A stretch of 64,000 nt of DNA from Anaeramoeba flamelloides (taxonomy: Eukaryota > Metamonada > Anaeramoebidae), in NCBI GenBank assembly GCA_027625915.1, contig JANTQA010000032.1, positions 13,160,001-13,224,000 on the forward strand, written 5' to 3'. Position numbers and translations under genes: made by a program. The notes below the pieces were generated by a model. The model worked only from the letters and a program-made list of their open reading frames with translations, did not search any database and had not been told where the DNA came from. Positions 14,014-24,884 of the stretch are shown piece by piece. The first letter of the stretch is position 1. Every line of letters starts with the position of its first letter.

Positions 14014-14296
14014 AGATTTTCTAGATATCAAAAGCATTGAGTAAAATCTTTGATTTTCCCTGATTCTTTTAAATTCTGAAAAAGATAGGACTCTACGGCA
14101 CTCTAAGGAACTCTACAACACTTTATGAGCACTTCCATTAGGTCTTTTTTTAATTTTTGAAATGAACCGAAAAGTTATGTAATTTTTTTTTTTTAATCTC
14201 AAAAATCAAAAATAATTGCAGTTAACTTTTCCATGGTTTCAAAGAATCAAGTAAACTGTTAATTTTACTCTATTCTTTAGACCTTTGGAAAACCTA
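14014..14296. repeat. Two copies of the short hairpin repeat (family 3)
   Basis: Two imperfect palindromes, at about 14014-14087 and 14226-14296. Each arm carries a form of AAAAGAATTGAGTAAAATC and its complement around a loop of a few bases. Next to the first lie stretches such as ACTCTACGGCACTCTAAGG that recur beside other copies (34720-34760, 39730-39765). Confidence 0.65.
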
Positions 14297-15460
14297 GAGA
14301 CTCTATAGCTCTTGAAGACACTTCCTGAAACGCTAAAATTTTTTTCCGGGTTTTTTTTTTATCTCGTTATAATGTATGGAAGATTATAACCTAGAGAATA
14401 GGTTTTCTATAACAAATGAAAAGAAAAAAAAATAATTTTTTATATTAAGACTTTGAAAAAGATAAAGAAAAGAAGAAGTAAAATCAATCAACGTAAACCA
14501 GTAAAAAAATAAAACAAAAAGTAAAAACAAAATTTATTATAAAGTTCTGTTTTGTACTCTGATTTTGAATGGGTTTTGAGTTGTTTCCTTTTATGTCAAT
14601 TATTCCGAAATGTTCTTAATTAAAACCATTATTTGTTCCAAGTCTAGGTAATATCATACTTTGAAAAACTTAATACCAGTACACAAGGTAACCATATGTA
14701 AAGAAGAAGCTAAATTGCCACTACTATTTCTCTTCTTCAATAATTTTTTTATCAGTTTCGAAACACACTATTGTTTATTTTTTTTCTTCTTTACTTGTAA
14801 ATAAAAAAAAAAAAAAAAAAAATTCTTTTTTATAGAAAAAAAAATGAACTCGAAAAAACAAAATGGAAAAAACTAATAATCATATATTTCTGGAATATTT
14901 TATTATGTATTTTCAAATTAAAAATTTTTGGAATTTTTTTTTCTTTTAATAAAATCTTGTTTTTTTCTTTATTATCCAAAAAGCTTGTAATGAATATCTA
15001 TATGAAATTACAAAATCTTTGTTTCTTTATTATTTAATGATTTTTTTTGTAAGTAAATTATGTATCAAAAAAAAAGAATAAGAATAAAAAAAAGTAAAAA
15101 TGGAAAAGTCAATTTTTGCATTGATAATATACTTTATTATTATTATATTCATTAATTGTTTTTAAATATGATGTATTTTGTTAATCTTAACTTAGATCCT
15201 ACGTGTAAAATTTTATTTGATTTCCCGTGTTTGAGTATAATCAATTAAATTCAGTATTTCTGATTCTTGAAATACTAAAATCAAACAAATAAGATTGTAT
15301 TAAAATTAATAGTACATCCATGATTTTTGTTGTGTCGTTTCTATTGGGCATAATTCTTTGAAATGCCTTTAAAATTTTCCTTTCTGAAAGGGTATTAAAA
15401 AATAAGAGAGGGGAGGGCAAAAAAGGAAATTGTATTGAATAAGAAAAGACTTTGATTTTC

Positions 15461-18215
15461 TTACTTTTCTGATTTCTTTTTCTTGAATAGTTTTACAATA
15501 TTTTTAGCAATTTTTTCAGATTTGTTTTGGACCCATGAAGGTTTTTTGAATTCTTTATTAGGGTCAAATGTACGAAATAAAATTGGTACTGAATATTTTT
15601 TTTCTTGTTGTTTTTGTACATGATCAATTTTGTTTATATTTATATTTTCATGTGTTTTCAGGTTTTGGTTTTTATTTTCGGGTATATTTTTCTGTCTTTT
15701 TTCTTGTTTAGATTCGCCCTTTTTATTCCCGGTTGCTGGTATTTTTTCTGATTCTTTTCCATTTTTTAATGTTGATTCCCCCTCTACAATAGAATCCACA
15801 CTTATTGTTTCATTTTCATAATCTATTTGTTTTTCTATTTCTGTTTCAGATTCTTCTTCTTCTGATTCAATTTCTTCTTCTGTTTCTGATTCTTCTTCTG
15901 ATTCTGTTTCTTTATTTAATTCAATTTCTTTATTTAATTCAATTTCTTTATTTAATTTAATTTCTTCTTGATTTTTAAGATTTGTTTTTTGATTATTTTT
16001 CTCTTTTATGAAATTATATCCAGAATCTGTTTCTTTTTCATTGTCTGGTTCATTTTTTGTTTGTTCTTCAGATTCTGTTTCTGTTTTTGTTTCAGATTCT
16101 TTTGTTAATGTTAATTCCCCTTCTGTAATAAAATTTGTATTTAGAATTTCTGATTCTGATTCTTTCTCTTTTTCTTTTGTTAATGTTAATTCTCCTTCTG
16201 CAATAGAATTTGTATCTAGAATTTTTGATTTTGATTCTGATTCTGATTCTGATTCTGACTCAGTTTCTTCTTCTTCTGTTTCTGATTCTTCTTCTGATTT
16301 TCCCTCTTCTGTTTCAGATTCTGTTTCTTCTGATTCAATTTCTTCTTCTGATTCTGATTCTGATTCTTCTTCAGTTTTTCTTTCTTTATTTAATTCAATT
16401 TCTTTATTTAATTTAATTTCTTCTTGATTTTTAAGATTTATTTTTTGATTATTTTTATCTTTTATGAAATTATATCCAGAATTTGTTTCTTGTTCATTGT
16501 CTGGTTCATTTTTTGTTTGTTCTTCAGATTCTGTTTCATATTCTTTTGTTAATGTTAATTCTCCTTCTGTAATAAAATTTGTATTTATAATTTCTGATTC
16601 TGTTTCTTTCTCTTTTTCTTGTGTTAATGTTAATTCTCCTTCTGCAATAGAATTTGTATGTATGATTTCTGTTTCTGTTTTTGATTCTATATCTGAATCA
16701 GTTTCTTCTTCTTCTGTTTCTGATTCTCCTTCTGATTCTCCTTCTGATCCTCCTTCTGATTCTCCTTCTTCTGTTTCAGATTCTGTTTCTTCAGATTCAA
16801 TTTCTTCTTCTATTTCTGATTCTGATTCTGTTTCTGTTTCTGTTTCTCTTTCTTTAGTTAATTCAATTTCTTCTTGATTTTTAAGATTTATTTTTTGATT
16901 ATTTTTCTCTTTTATGAAATTATATCCAGAATCTGTTTCATTGTCTGGCTCATTTTTTGTTTGTTCTTCAGATTCTGTTTCTTCTTCTGATTTTCCCTCT
17001 TCTGTTCCTGTTTCTGTTTCAGATTCTTCTTCTTCGGATTCAATTTCTTCTTCTGATTCTGATTCTGATTCTGATCCAGTTTCTCTTTCTTTAATTAATG
17101 TTAATTCTCCTTTTGTAATAGAATCTGAAGTGATAATTTCTGGTTCTGTTTCTGATTCGATATCTGACTCAGTTTCTTCTTCTTCTGATTTTCCCTCTTC
17201 TGTTCCTGTTTCTGTTTCAGATTCTTTTTCTTCGGATTCAATTTCTTCCTCTGTTTCTGTTTTAATTTCTTTTTCTTTTATTAATTTATTTCTTCCTTGA
17301 TCAAAGACACTTTTCTTTTGATTTTTGAATTCGATCCCATTATTCCTGGCAATTGCTTTTTTATTACTTTTTATTTTTAAACCGTGTGAGTACTTATTTA
17401 TTTTTTTTCTTTTTTTACTTTCCAGTAAGGGATTCATTATTTCTAGATCTCTTCTTTTTCTGTTTGAAGAAAATTCGAATATTTGATTATTTTTTTGTTC
17501 TGTAATGGTTTGATTATTTTTTGTTTTTTCTTGGAAATTGTTACGATCGTTTTGAAATTCTTGGTTGTTAGATAAAACAGTTTGGCTAGAGCTGTTGGTT
17601 AATTGGTGAAATAATTCAGGGTTCATTAAACCAACAGAAAATTTGAAAGTGTAACTGGGTCTAAATAATTTTTCTTTCTTTTTAAAATCAAAATAATTAC
17701 CCAAAGCAGATTTTGTACGTGCTTATTGAAGAAATAACAAAGGAAAATATCAAAAGGTTACAAAAAAAAGAGGGGGGTTAATAAATTAAGAGAAGTTTGT
17801 TGCTTGTTTCTTTTGTGTTTTTTTTTTTCTTGAAAATAGAAAAAGGTTATTAAAAGAAAACAAAAAAAAAAAAAAAAAAGTAAATACAAAATTGAATATA
17901 GAACGTCTCAGTATAAATCGGACAAGATCGAACAGTTTTGTAATTGTTCAATACAGAGTAAATACTTTGATTAAATTTTTTTTGGATTTTAGGTTTCTTT
18001 TGAAGGAGTTGCACTAATCTATTTTTCTGCCAACTAAGAATAATAAGTAAAGAAAAAACAAAAAAACCTTGCTTTGAATACAATAAGAAAGAAAAATTAT
18101 AATAAAGGCCTTTTCAATCTTACAGAGTCATTGTAGACATAAAATTAACATTAACTTGAATTAGTTCTCCATTGTTCTCGAGAATAACATTGTGTGGTAT
18201 ACCAATTAAAGACAT
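15461..18215 (-). CDS. Glu/Ser/Thr-rich disordered repeat protein
   Basis: A three-exon model: 18215-18124, 18033-17888 and 17721-15461, with introns of 90 and 166 bp. The phases (2, then 1) agree and yield 832 residues. The large exon is certain; the two small ones rest on splice sites and phase. The N-terminal 130 residues look globular (MSLIGIPHNVILENNGELI at the start, RTKSALGNYFDF at the exon 3 junction). Next comes a Lys/Asn/Gln-rich basic stretch, then about 500 residues dominated by Glu, Ser and Thr and built from three near-identical modules containing GYNFIKEKNNQK. The C-terminus is basic (IAKNIVKLFKKKKSEK). No domain family is recognised. It could be a cytoskeletal or chromatin scaffold, but that is a guess from composition. 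Long plus-strand open frames across the repeat are shadows of its codon bias. Confidence 0.75.
15840..17280 (-). repeat. Coding tandem repeat, period about 450 bp
   Basis: Three copies of a block encoding NEPDNE...SGYNFIKEKNNQK begin near 16011, 16467 and 16917, spaced 456 and 450 bp apart. Between them run GAATCAGAA-type triplet stretches coding for Glu and Ser. Copy length differs mainly in the E/S stretches. Confidence 0.85.
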
Positions 18216-20307
18216 GAAAATATGAAACAAAAAAAAAAGCTTTATTGTAAAAAGAAAAAAAATGAAATTGAAAATACATTTAAGGGTTATCAGTCAAAAA
18301 AAGATTATTCTCCACCACAAACACTGTACGTTCGTTTTGCTAAAGGTTGTGGCTCTATCGATCTTTTTACCAAGATTAATATAAAATCATTTTTTAAATT
18401 TTAGTTTTTGGGTATTTTAATTATTTATTCTTTTGTAAATATCATACTTATAACAGAGTTGTAATCAAGAGTAGTATTAATTTGTGAGGAAATTATTTTT
18501 CTCTAATTGGTTATTAATACTTTTTTACTTATAACTAACTTAAATGAATCACTTATTGGAAGATATGTCTTCAAAATACAATAAGGGAAAATTAAAATTG
18601 TAAAATTAAAGTTTGATAAAACTAATACCTTTAAGTACGTGATTTTCTGGTGAAAGTGGTGAAATTATGGTAATAAAAACACCTTAGAAAGAGTTCCATA
18701 CTATCAGTTATATTTACCAGCTGTGAATTTCTTTTTCTCAAAAAAATCAGAAAAATTTTTATAATTCCCAACAATTTTCTTAATTGTAAACTTTTCAAGA
18801 TCATTCCAAAATTTGATTTTAATATTTCATAAATTTCCCTTTCAAATCGATAAACATAAAGTAATTCTTCAAGCTGTTCTAACTTTTTTTTAAGGTTACT
18901 TTATCAAGTTTGAAATGTTTTAAAAATTAAACTAGTACTTGAAAATCCCTTATTTTTATTATTTTGAAAATTTTCCTTCAAAAATCTTATTTTAATTTTT
19001 TTTGTAGTTTTTTAATTTTTCACTTTGAAACTCGTAATTATTTTGTCCAATTTATTCCAGAATGAAAATTCTTTTTGAGAAGTGAATATAAAATAGAACA
19101 ATAATTAAACACACTAGGGTCGGATCGCAGCCCTTAATTGATGTTTCATCATTAATAGTAAAATTGGTTTACAATACTGATAAATTCGAATAAATCTCAA
19201 TAAATTTTTTCTTCAATTTCTGTTTTTATAAATCTTATGACTGTTTCTTATCAAATAATCTAGAACAAAGAATATTTTGAAGAACAACTAATAATCTAGA
19301 GTTTCTTAACACTTGACTTCATAAAATGCTTTATTCAAAGCTTGAGCATAAAAATTTCAAAAAGGAAAATCAAGTAAAAATTTTCAAACTTAAAATGCAA
19401 TTTATCAGTATGAAAAAAAAAATAGAATTTCAAATTCATGTGACTAATGTGTTTATTATTGTTTGTTGTAAATCCTTTTTTAAAAGTCTTAAGTTGAGTA
19501 AAAATGGTTTTTTTTGGATTTATAAATATAATTAACTTGAAAAATGTATTTTTGTTGAATTCAACTTTTGGATCTTTACTTTGATGAACAATAACTAATA
19601 GTTTTAAAAATGTTGTATTTTTCTAATTTAACTGAAATAAAGAAAAAAACAATATAGGTAATAAATATTACATCTCCTAGGCGTTTCCAGGATCTAAAAG
19701 AACTGAGTAAAATTATAGATTGTGTCGATTCTTTGTCAATAATGAAAAGCATATATTGAAATTTTCTTAAGTTTTCCAACATTCAAAAAAAAAAAAAAAA
19801 CATCATTTAAACCAAGAAGAAAAATTCAATCCGAACTATTTATACTGAAAAAACAACAAAAATTAGAATTAAAATTAAAATAAAAATATACTTTCAAACC
19901 TAAATGTTTATTATCCTCTGAAATTTGAAAAAAAATATTATCTGATATCAGGTGTGGTGACTTGTTCTTTTAATTCTTCGCCAATCGATAACAAATAATC
20001 TTTTTTTTCAAATTTCAGGGATTGTAAACCGTTACAGATAAATACTACATCAAAAAATAAATTCAAAAATTGAGAAAAAATAATAAATGAAAAATAGAAA
20101 ACATATTTTTTTTAAGAAATTTTTTTACAAAAAAATAATTCAAATAAAAATTGGATTAATAGATAATTGTTAAAATAATAATAGATTTTGATAGAGGAAA
20201 CTTTTTACAGATGAAGATAAATATTAAAAATATGGTTGTTTAAATTGCTAATTATAGAATTAATAATCTAAAAGAGCAAGCACATCCATAAGAAGAGGGC
20301 CAATTCT
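18216..20307. other. Spacer with repeats between Glu/Ser-rich gene and DCN1
   Basis: About 2.1 kb. 18250-18400 is less AT-rich than its surroundings and open on both strands (for example YVRFAKGCGSIDLFTK on plus and NLGKKIDRATTFSK on minus), so it may be an unassigned exon or a decayed gene piece. A family 10 repeat copy lies at 19170-19460 and a half hairpin repeat near 19682-19735. Nothing else is recognisable. Confidence 0.5.
19170..19460. repeat. Dispersed repeat family 10, copy a
   Basis: Shares the order ACTGATAAATTC, TCAATTTCTGTTTTTATAAA, a stretch near AGTTTCTTAACACTT, then ATAAAATGCTTTATTCAAAG with 22500-22780 and 23045-23330. The copies are diverged and lack an obvious reading frame. 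The ends are not sharply defined. Confidence 0.55.
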
Positions 20308-21061
20308 CTATTTTTTCATGTAAGAGTAGAATCGGTCAAAAAGTAATGGCCAAGAGGAAGTGGTATCATAATCGTCCCACCCATTATTTATTTCGCAAAC
20401 AAACTCCCAAAAGACTTTCCAAGTATCTCTTGTGATCACTGATGATTTGTTTTCTTCGGATTTTAAAAATTCGACCCAATTTTGAAATAATTTAAATTTA
20501 TCTCTTAAGAGTATTTCCCAAAGAACTATCGCTGTTTCTTTTGACATTGTCGTTTGGCGTTTTTCCTCCTTGCCATATTCAAAAACCCAATAATAAAATT
20601 GTTTATACACTTGTTGATCATTCTCAATTTCTTCTCTAAATTGAAGATATTTCCTTTTCATTTTTTCTAGAGAATCGCAACTATTTCCAAGTTAAAGAGA
20701 TTGTATAGAATTTAGAAGGGTGCAAGTTATAAAATGAGAAAACAATAACTTTAATAAAAAATCAGTATCGAAAGTACAATGGAAAAATATTATTGGTAAA
20801 ATTGTTTTTGAATCAATTTTTAATACAAATACATACTCAAGTTTAAACCAACCCTCAACAAATTCCTTTTTTGTATACATTCCCATCACTTTAGCATTCA
20901 ATTTCCAAGATATGATTAATGCCCCGATGTTTAAAAGATCAATTTGTAAATCTTTAAAAAATTTCTTGATTCCATTAGCTTCAATTCCTTCTGATTGCTT
21001 GTCTTTGTATTGCTTGTAAAGTCTGAGAATTTTTTTTTTGCTTGTTTTTTTCTTTTTAATC
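20308..21061 (-). CDS. DCN1-like cullin neddylation co-factor (5' exon missing)
   Basis: DCN1/DCUN1D proteins act as co-E3s that place NEDD8 on cullins. Two exons are clear: 21061-20837 and 20680-20308, joined by a 156-bp intron in phase 2, giving about 198 residues. Seen: a basic start; ILRLYKQYKDK and LLNIGALIISWKLNAK, matching the EF-hand-like N-lobe of the PONY domain; the junction KLDCDSLEKMK, matching the conserved LGCDSIEKLK of animal homologues; then ETAIVLWEILLRDKF, ITRDTWKVFWEF and SWPLLFDRFYSYMKK, the hallmark C-terminal lobe that binds the cullin WHB domain. The Asp residues of RDTW and LFDRF, part of the acidic contact patch in the family, are kept. Exon 1 opens at an acceptor (phase 2 upstream), so a short upstream exon with the start codon is expected, perhaps between 21070 and 21270, but I cannot place it. 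It stops at TAG. Confidence 0.9.
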
Positions 21062-21269
21062 CTAAAAACTAGGAAATATTAATGAAAAAAAATTTTGTAT
21101 TAAAAAAAAGCATCAATGGAATTTATTGTTTAAATGAATTTGAATTCTTTATTTTGTTTTTTTTTTTTTTTTTTGCTTTCTGAATTTTTTTTAATTTTTT
21201 TGATTACAGTGAACCAAAAGCTCGCTTTCAGAGAATAAAATCCTTGTCTCCAATAAAACATGGTCATTT

Positions 21270-22036
21270 TTTTTTTTTTACTTCTCATTGTTATAATACA
21301 ATATCTCGTTCGCTACTCAATGATATATCTACAGTAAAAGATATCTTGGAGGTTAAACTCCTTAATATTATGAGAAGTTTTTAAATTACAAATTGAATTT
21401 ATTCAAAAATTTTTTTAATTTTCTCAATTTTTTATCAAATTTTTTCTTATTTTTTCCAAATTTTTACTTTTGTTTTTTTTTCGAATTTTTTTTTAATACC
21501 TAATTCATTTTCAAATTTTTTTTTTCTTGCAAGATTGATAGTCAATGGGTAAAAAGGTGTTATTCTAATTTTATCGAAACAGTAAAAATGATTGTGGAGA
21601 AATGATATTGATTTGAATTCGAATTTTATTTGGATCTTTGATCCTTATATTTGTTTAATAAATGTGAAAAATTTTTATTCATTTTCATTTCCTTTTTCCA
21701 ATAGAGAACACAAATACCAACACACTTCGTTTGGGGACTTGATTTCTAAAAGAAAAGTATGGAAAATGAAGCGAAAAATGTTTCATTTGGATCTTCAATT
21801 GAAGATCAAAATGGAAATTGTTGTTTTTCTCAAAGGGGCCATAAGAATTTTGAGTTTTTCAATTTTTGAGAAAATCTATTGATTTATTAGTTTTCTTATA
21901 AACAGATATCAACAATTTTTTGATGTGTATTATTCTGTTTATTTCTTATTTGTTCTTCAAAGGTTAATTTTAAAAATAATTGATATTTCAAAAAAATGCT
22001 TTTTTTTTGGAGTGCCTTTGACTGAAACACAGTTTA
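21270..22036. mobile_element. TIR element family 4, degraded copy
   Basis: Aligns closely with 46484-47186 over 21540-22036 (TTGCAAGATTGATAGTCA, AAATACCAACACACTTCG, TCTAAAAGAAAAGTATGGAA, then GTGCCTTTGACTGAAACAC at the right end). The left end is not clear; TTGTTATAATACA near 21287 matches a site close to the left end of the better copy. No transposase frame. Confidence 0.65.
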
Positions 22037-22182
22037 TATGAAGTTTATCAAGATTAAACCTCTTAGAAAAACAATTTTTAAATCAAAAATAAAAAAATAA
22101 TCAACAATTTTCAAACTTTTAAAATATGATATAAAATGGAGATCAGAACCATTGATATTCTTTTATTTAAGCAATGTTATAC

Positions 22183-22412
22183 TACTGTTAATTGTAAAAT
22201 AAAAAGATCAAAAATTTCATTCAGCTTTCCAAAAAAAAATCCAATCACCAAGAATTAAAATAAATCATCAAAGTTCCTCAGTTCTAAAAGGGAAATTAAT
22301 AATTTAAGCTTGATTTATAGAATTAAAAACTTGAAATGGCACTATGATTTATAAAATACAATTTTGGAAAGATGAATGAAAATTTTGTTCCATTTATTTT
22401 GCAACAAATAGT
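22183..22412 (-). mobile_element. MITE-like element family 5, copy a
   Basis: A 230-bp element. The left end ACTACTGTTAATTGTAAAAT and the right end, reverse-complemented as ACTATTTGTTGCAAAATAAA, form inverted repeats of about 48 bp that continue through TTTCATTCA and CTTTCC. Its reverse complement matches 41978-42208, including the central CCCTTTTAGAACTGAGGAAC, and a rearranged copy lies at 50293-50656. Confidence 0.75.
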
Positions 22413-22499
22413 AACAAACAAATTGAATTTTTATTAAGATTCTATTAATGGTTAATAACTTTTTTGGATATTTAAATAATAGTGCTATTTTCCAATTAA

Positions 22500-22780
22500 T
22501 ACTGATAAATTCAAAGATATTTAATAAAATTTTTAGTTCAATTTGCCATTTTGTAATCTCATATCTCAATATTTATAATAACTCAAGAGAAAGAACGTTT
22601 TTTTGAAAGTACAAACAATTTTATAAAGTTTTTTAACATTTAAAATAATAAAATGTTTTCTTCAAAGCTTGTGTAAAAAAATTTGTAAAACGAAAAATGA
22701 ACTAAAAATTTTCAGATATTTATTGGAATTTATCAGTATTTGAAATGGAAATGTTTATTTCAAGTTCCAAAATGTATATT
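22500..22780. repeat. Dispersed repeat family 10, copy b
   Basis: Same order of blocks as 19170-19460 and 23045-23330, including ACTGATAAATTC, ATTTTTAGTTCAATTTG and AAAATGTTTTCTTCAAAGCT. Together with copy c it forms a loose tandem pair. Confidence 0.5.
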
Positions 22781-23044
22781 AATTATTTCTGTTACAATCA
22801 AATTAACAGAGTAAAAATTTTGTCTAGAGTTAAATAAGGTAGTTTCATTAAATTGTCTAAAAATATCATTTCTAAAAGATTAGTTAAATATTTGAGGAGT
22901 TTGCAACTAATTATTCATATAAAAATATTTTGGAGAATTTGAACGAAAAATTTTCATTTTTTAATTGAAAAATAATAGTAATCTTAGAATTGGGTTTAAT
23001 AAAGGTATTTAAAAAGAAAGTTGCCTGTCTTTTTTGGAAATAAC

Positions 23045-23330
23045 TTTTACCAATAAATTCAAAAAAATTTGATAAAATTTTGAGTTCAATTTCATTTTTG
23101 TAAATCTTTTAATTCTACTTTGAATAAAACAACACTTGAAAAGGGATATTTTGAAGACCAACCAAGTTTTTAAAGTTTCTTACACTTAAACAAATACCAT
23201 GTTTTATCCAAAGCTATGGGAAAAAATTATTTAAAATAGAAAATGATGTAAAAATTATCGAAAAATTTATGTGAATTTTTCAATATCAAAAGCAAATTTG
23301 TTTTTACTACGAATTTTCAATTAATAAATG
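23045..23330. repeat. Dispersed repeat family 10, copy c
   Basis: Contains CAATAAATTCAAAAAAATTT, GAGTTCAATTTCATTTTTG, AAAGTTTCTTACACTT and CATGTTTTATCCAAAGCT in the same order as the other two copies. The sequence 22781-23044 between copies b and c holds nothing recognisable. Confidence 0.5.
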
Positions 23331-24026
23331 CACAATCCTTATTTCAATTTCAGACATCTTACCCTTCCTCAAAATACTGTTATATGAATAATAAATGGGA
23401 AAAAATTTTCACTTCATCTTGCTTTTCTGATTTTTCCTTTTACAAATAGAGTTTTCCAAGTCGTCGACGATAATTTGTATTTCTTTGTTAAGTAAACCTT
23501 TGGGTGGTTTGTGTATCGTTGTTATTGATATTGTGTGAACTAAGTCTCCTAAAATTGAGTATTTTGAAAAATTGAAAAGCAACAAAAACCAGTAGATATT
23601 TTATCCCACCTGAATATCAAATACCAGTAAGAAAACAACAAAAATGTTATTCACAAATTAATTAAAAATGGATATTGACCACACACTAATTTGGATCTCT
23701 GTAATTGAATTTTCGAGAGAAAACGAATTTTTTTGCATTTCAATCTAACAGCATTTTAATAAAAATAAGCAAAAGCAGACGAAAAACCAAAAAGAATTTC
23801 AGCTTTAACTTTAGTTAAATTGACGATTTTTACACAGAATTATGAGAATAGCCAAAACTTCAAAAAAAGTGATCAGTGTCAAAAAACTTGAGAAAGCCTA
23901 CTCTAAACAATTTTATCAAGTTCTGAAAATCTTTCCTTAGTCAACATGGCACCAGTGAATATGCTTTGTATAGAATTCAATTTCATTCACAACTTTCTTG
24001 TTGACGTAAAAGTTTTTCAGATTTAC

Positions 24027-24884
24027 TTATATTTGAAAGTCTTGTGATTTGGGTACAAGTGTACTAAACAATTAAAAAATTTTTAAGAATTTCAATATTG
24101 TGCAAATGTTTGTATTTTACAAGGACAAAAAAACGTTGACGAAAAACTTGATGCCCTAACAGAAGATCCAAAACGATATTTTTTTTTTTTTTCTTTTCCA
24201 AAAACCAAAAATGGGCAAAATTTTAATTAGAAAATATTATTGAGAAATTCTTTTTATTTTTATGAGAATTTCCGCGTTTCTTTCGTTTGGTTACATACCT
24301 TTTTGTTTTTGCTGTTTTTTGTCCAAATTAAAAATCAAAAACATACTATGGCTTTATGTTTTTAAAAAATACGGGATCCTCTACGGAAAATCTTTGAAAA
24401 CCAAGTTTGTCCTTTCCCCCGTAAACTGAGAACAAAGATCAAATTTCTGTTTTTTGTTCTTGTGATACATTACTTTATTTAAAGAAGTTGTTTGAAAAAA
24501 GAAGACTTACACTTTAATATTTTTTTTTTTTTAGTCTGTGGCAGTGTGCTATCCGTTTTGATTTCTTTTCTTCTCTTTGAACTTTTTGATTTTAACAGAG
24601 TCTCGGAATTTGTTTGGTTTTTGTTTTTGCTCTTTTCATTTTCTTGATCTTGGTTCTTGAACAAAGGTGGCGAATTAGTTCTTTTTTTGTTATTATTCTG
24701 ATCAGTTCGGAAAGAAACATTATTTTGGTCTTGCTGATAATACAAAAACTGACTATTGGTTTTCAAGTTTTTAGATTCAATTTTTCTGAAGAAACAAATA
24801 AGAAATAAAAAAAAAAAAAAACTTTTTGAAAAATTTATCAGATTATTTGAAAAGAAAAACTTACTTATTTTTTGAAGTACTCAT
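24027..24884 (-). CDS. Small Asn/Lys-rich protein gene model, unknown function
   Basis: The model starts at ATG 24884 (MSTSKNK) and uses exons 24884-24865, 24785-24511, 24425-24347, 24311-24299, 24155-24121 and 24063-24027. Every junction is GT/AG and the phases (2, 1, 2, 0, 2) fit, ending at TAA after about 152 residues. The second exon is well supported: about 90 residues rich in Asn, Gln, Lys and Ser, ending QTKKKKILK. The third reads FYGGKDKLGFQRFSVEDPVFF and also looks coding. The 13-bp fourth exon and the two after it are tentative; an alternative frame after 24063 is also open for some distance. No family is recognised. A splice from 24511 straight to 17721 is also in phase but would span the DCN1 gene, and the local exons explain the sequence better. 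Confidence 0.4.

Larger units (their letters stand above)
11311..15460. other. Spacer between SMC4 5' end and Glu/Ser-rich gene
   Basis: About 4.1 kb with no gene that I can support. It holds family 1 copy b (11882-12465), two short hairpin repeats (14014-14296), A/T homopolymers (for example near 13290 and 14800) and otherwise featureless AT-rich sequence. Any SMC4 promoter should lie at its left end, but no specific element is recognisable. Confidence 0.6.

Noticed and set aside
16008-17300. Long plus-strand Ser/Val/Phe-rich open frames
   Set aside because: They are antisense shadows of the GAA/TCA/GAT triplets in the Glu/Ser-rich gene and have no start context or family.
17721-24511. A splice joining the Asn/Lys-rich exon at 24511 to the Glu/Ser-rich exon at 17721
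   Set aside because: The phase fits, but the intron would span the DCN1 gene on the same strand, and nearby exons on both sides give complete in-phase models.
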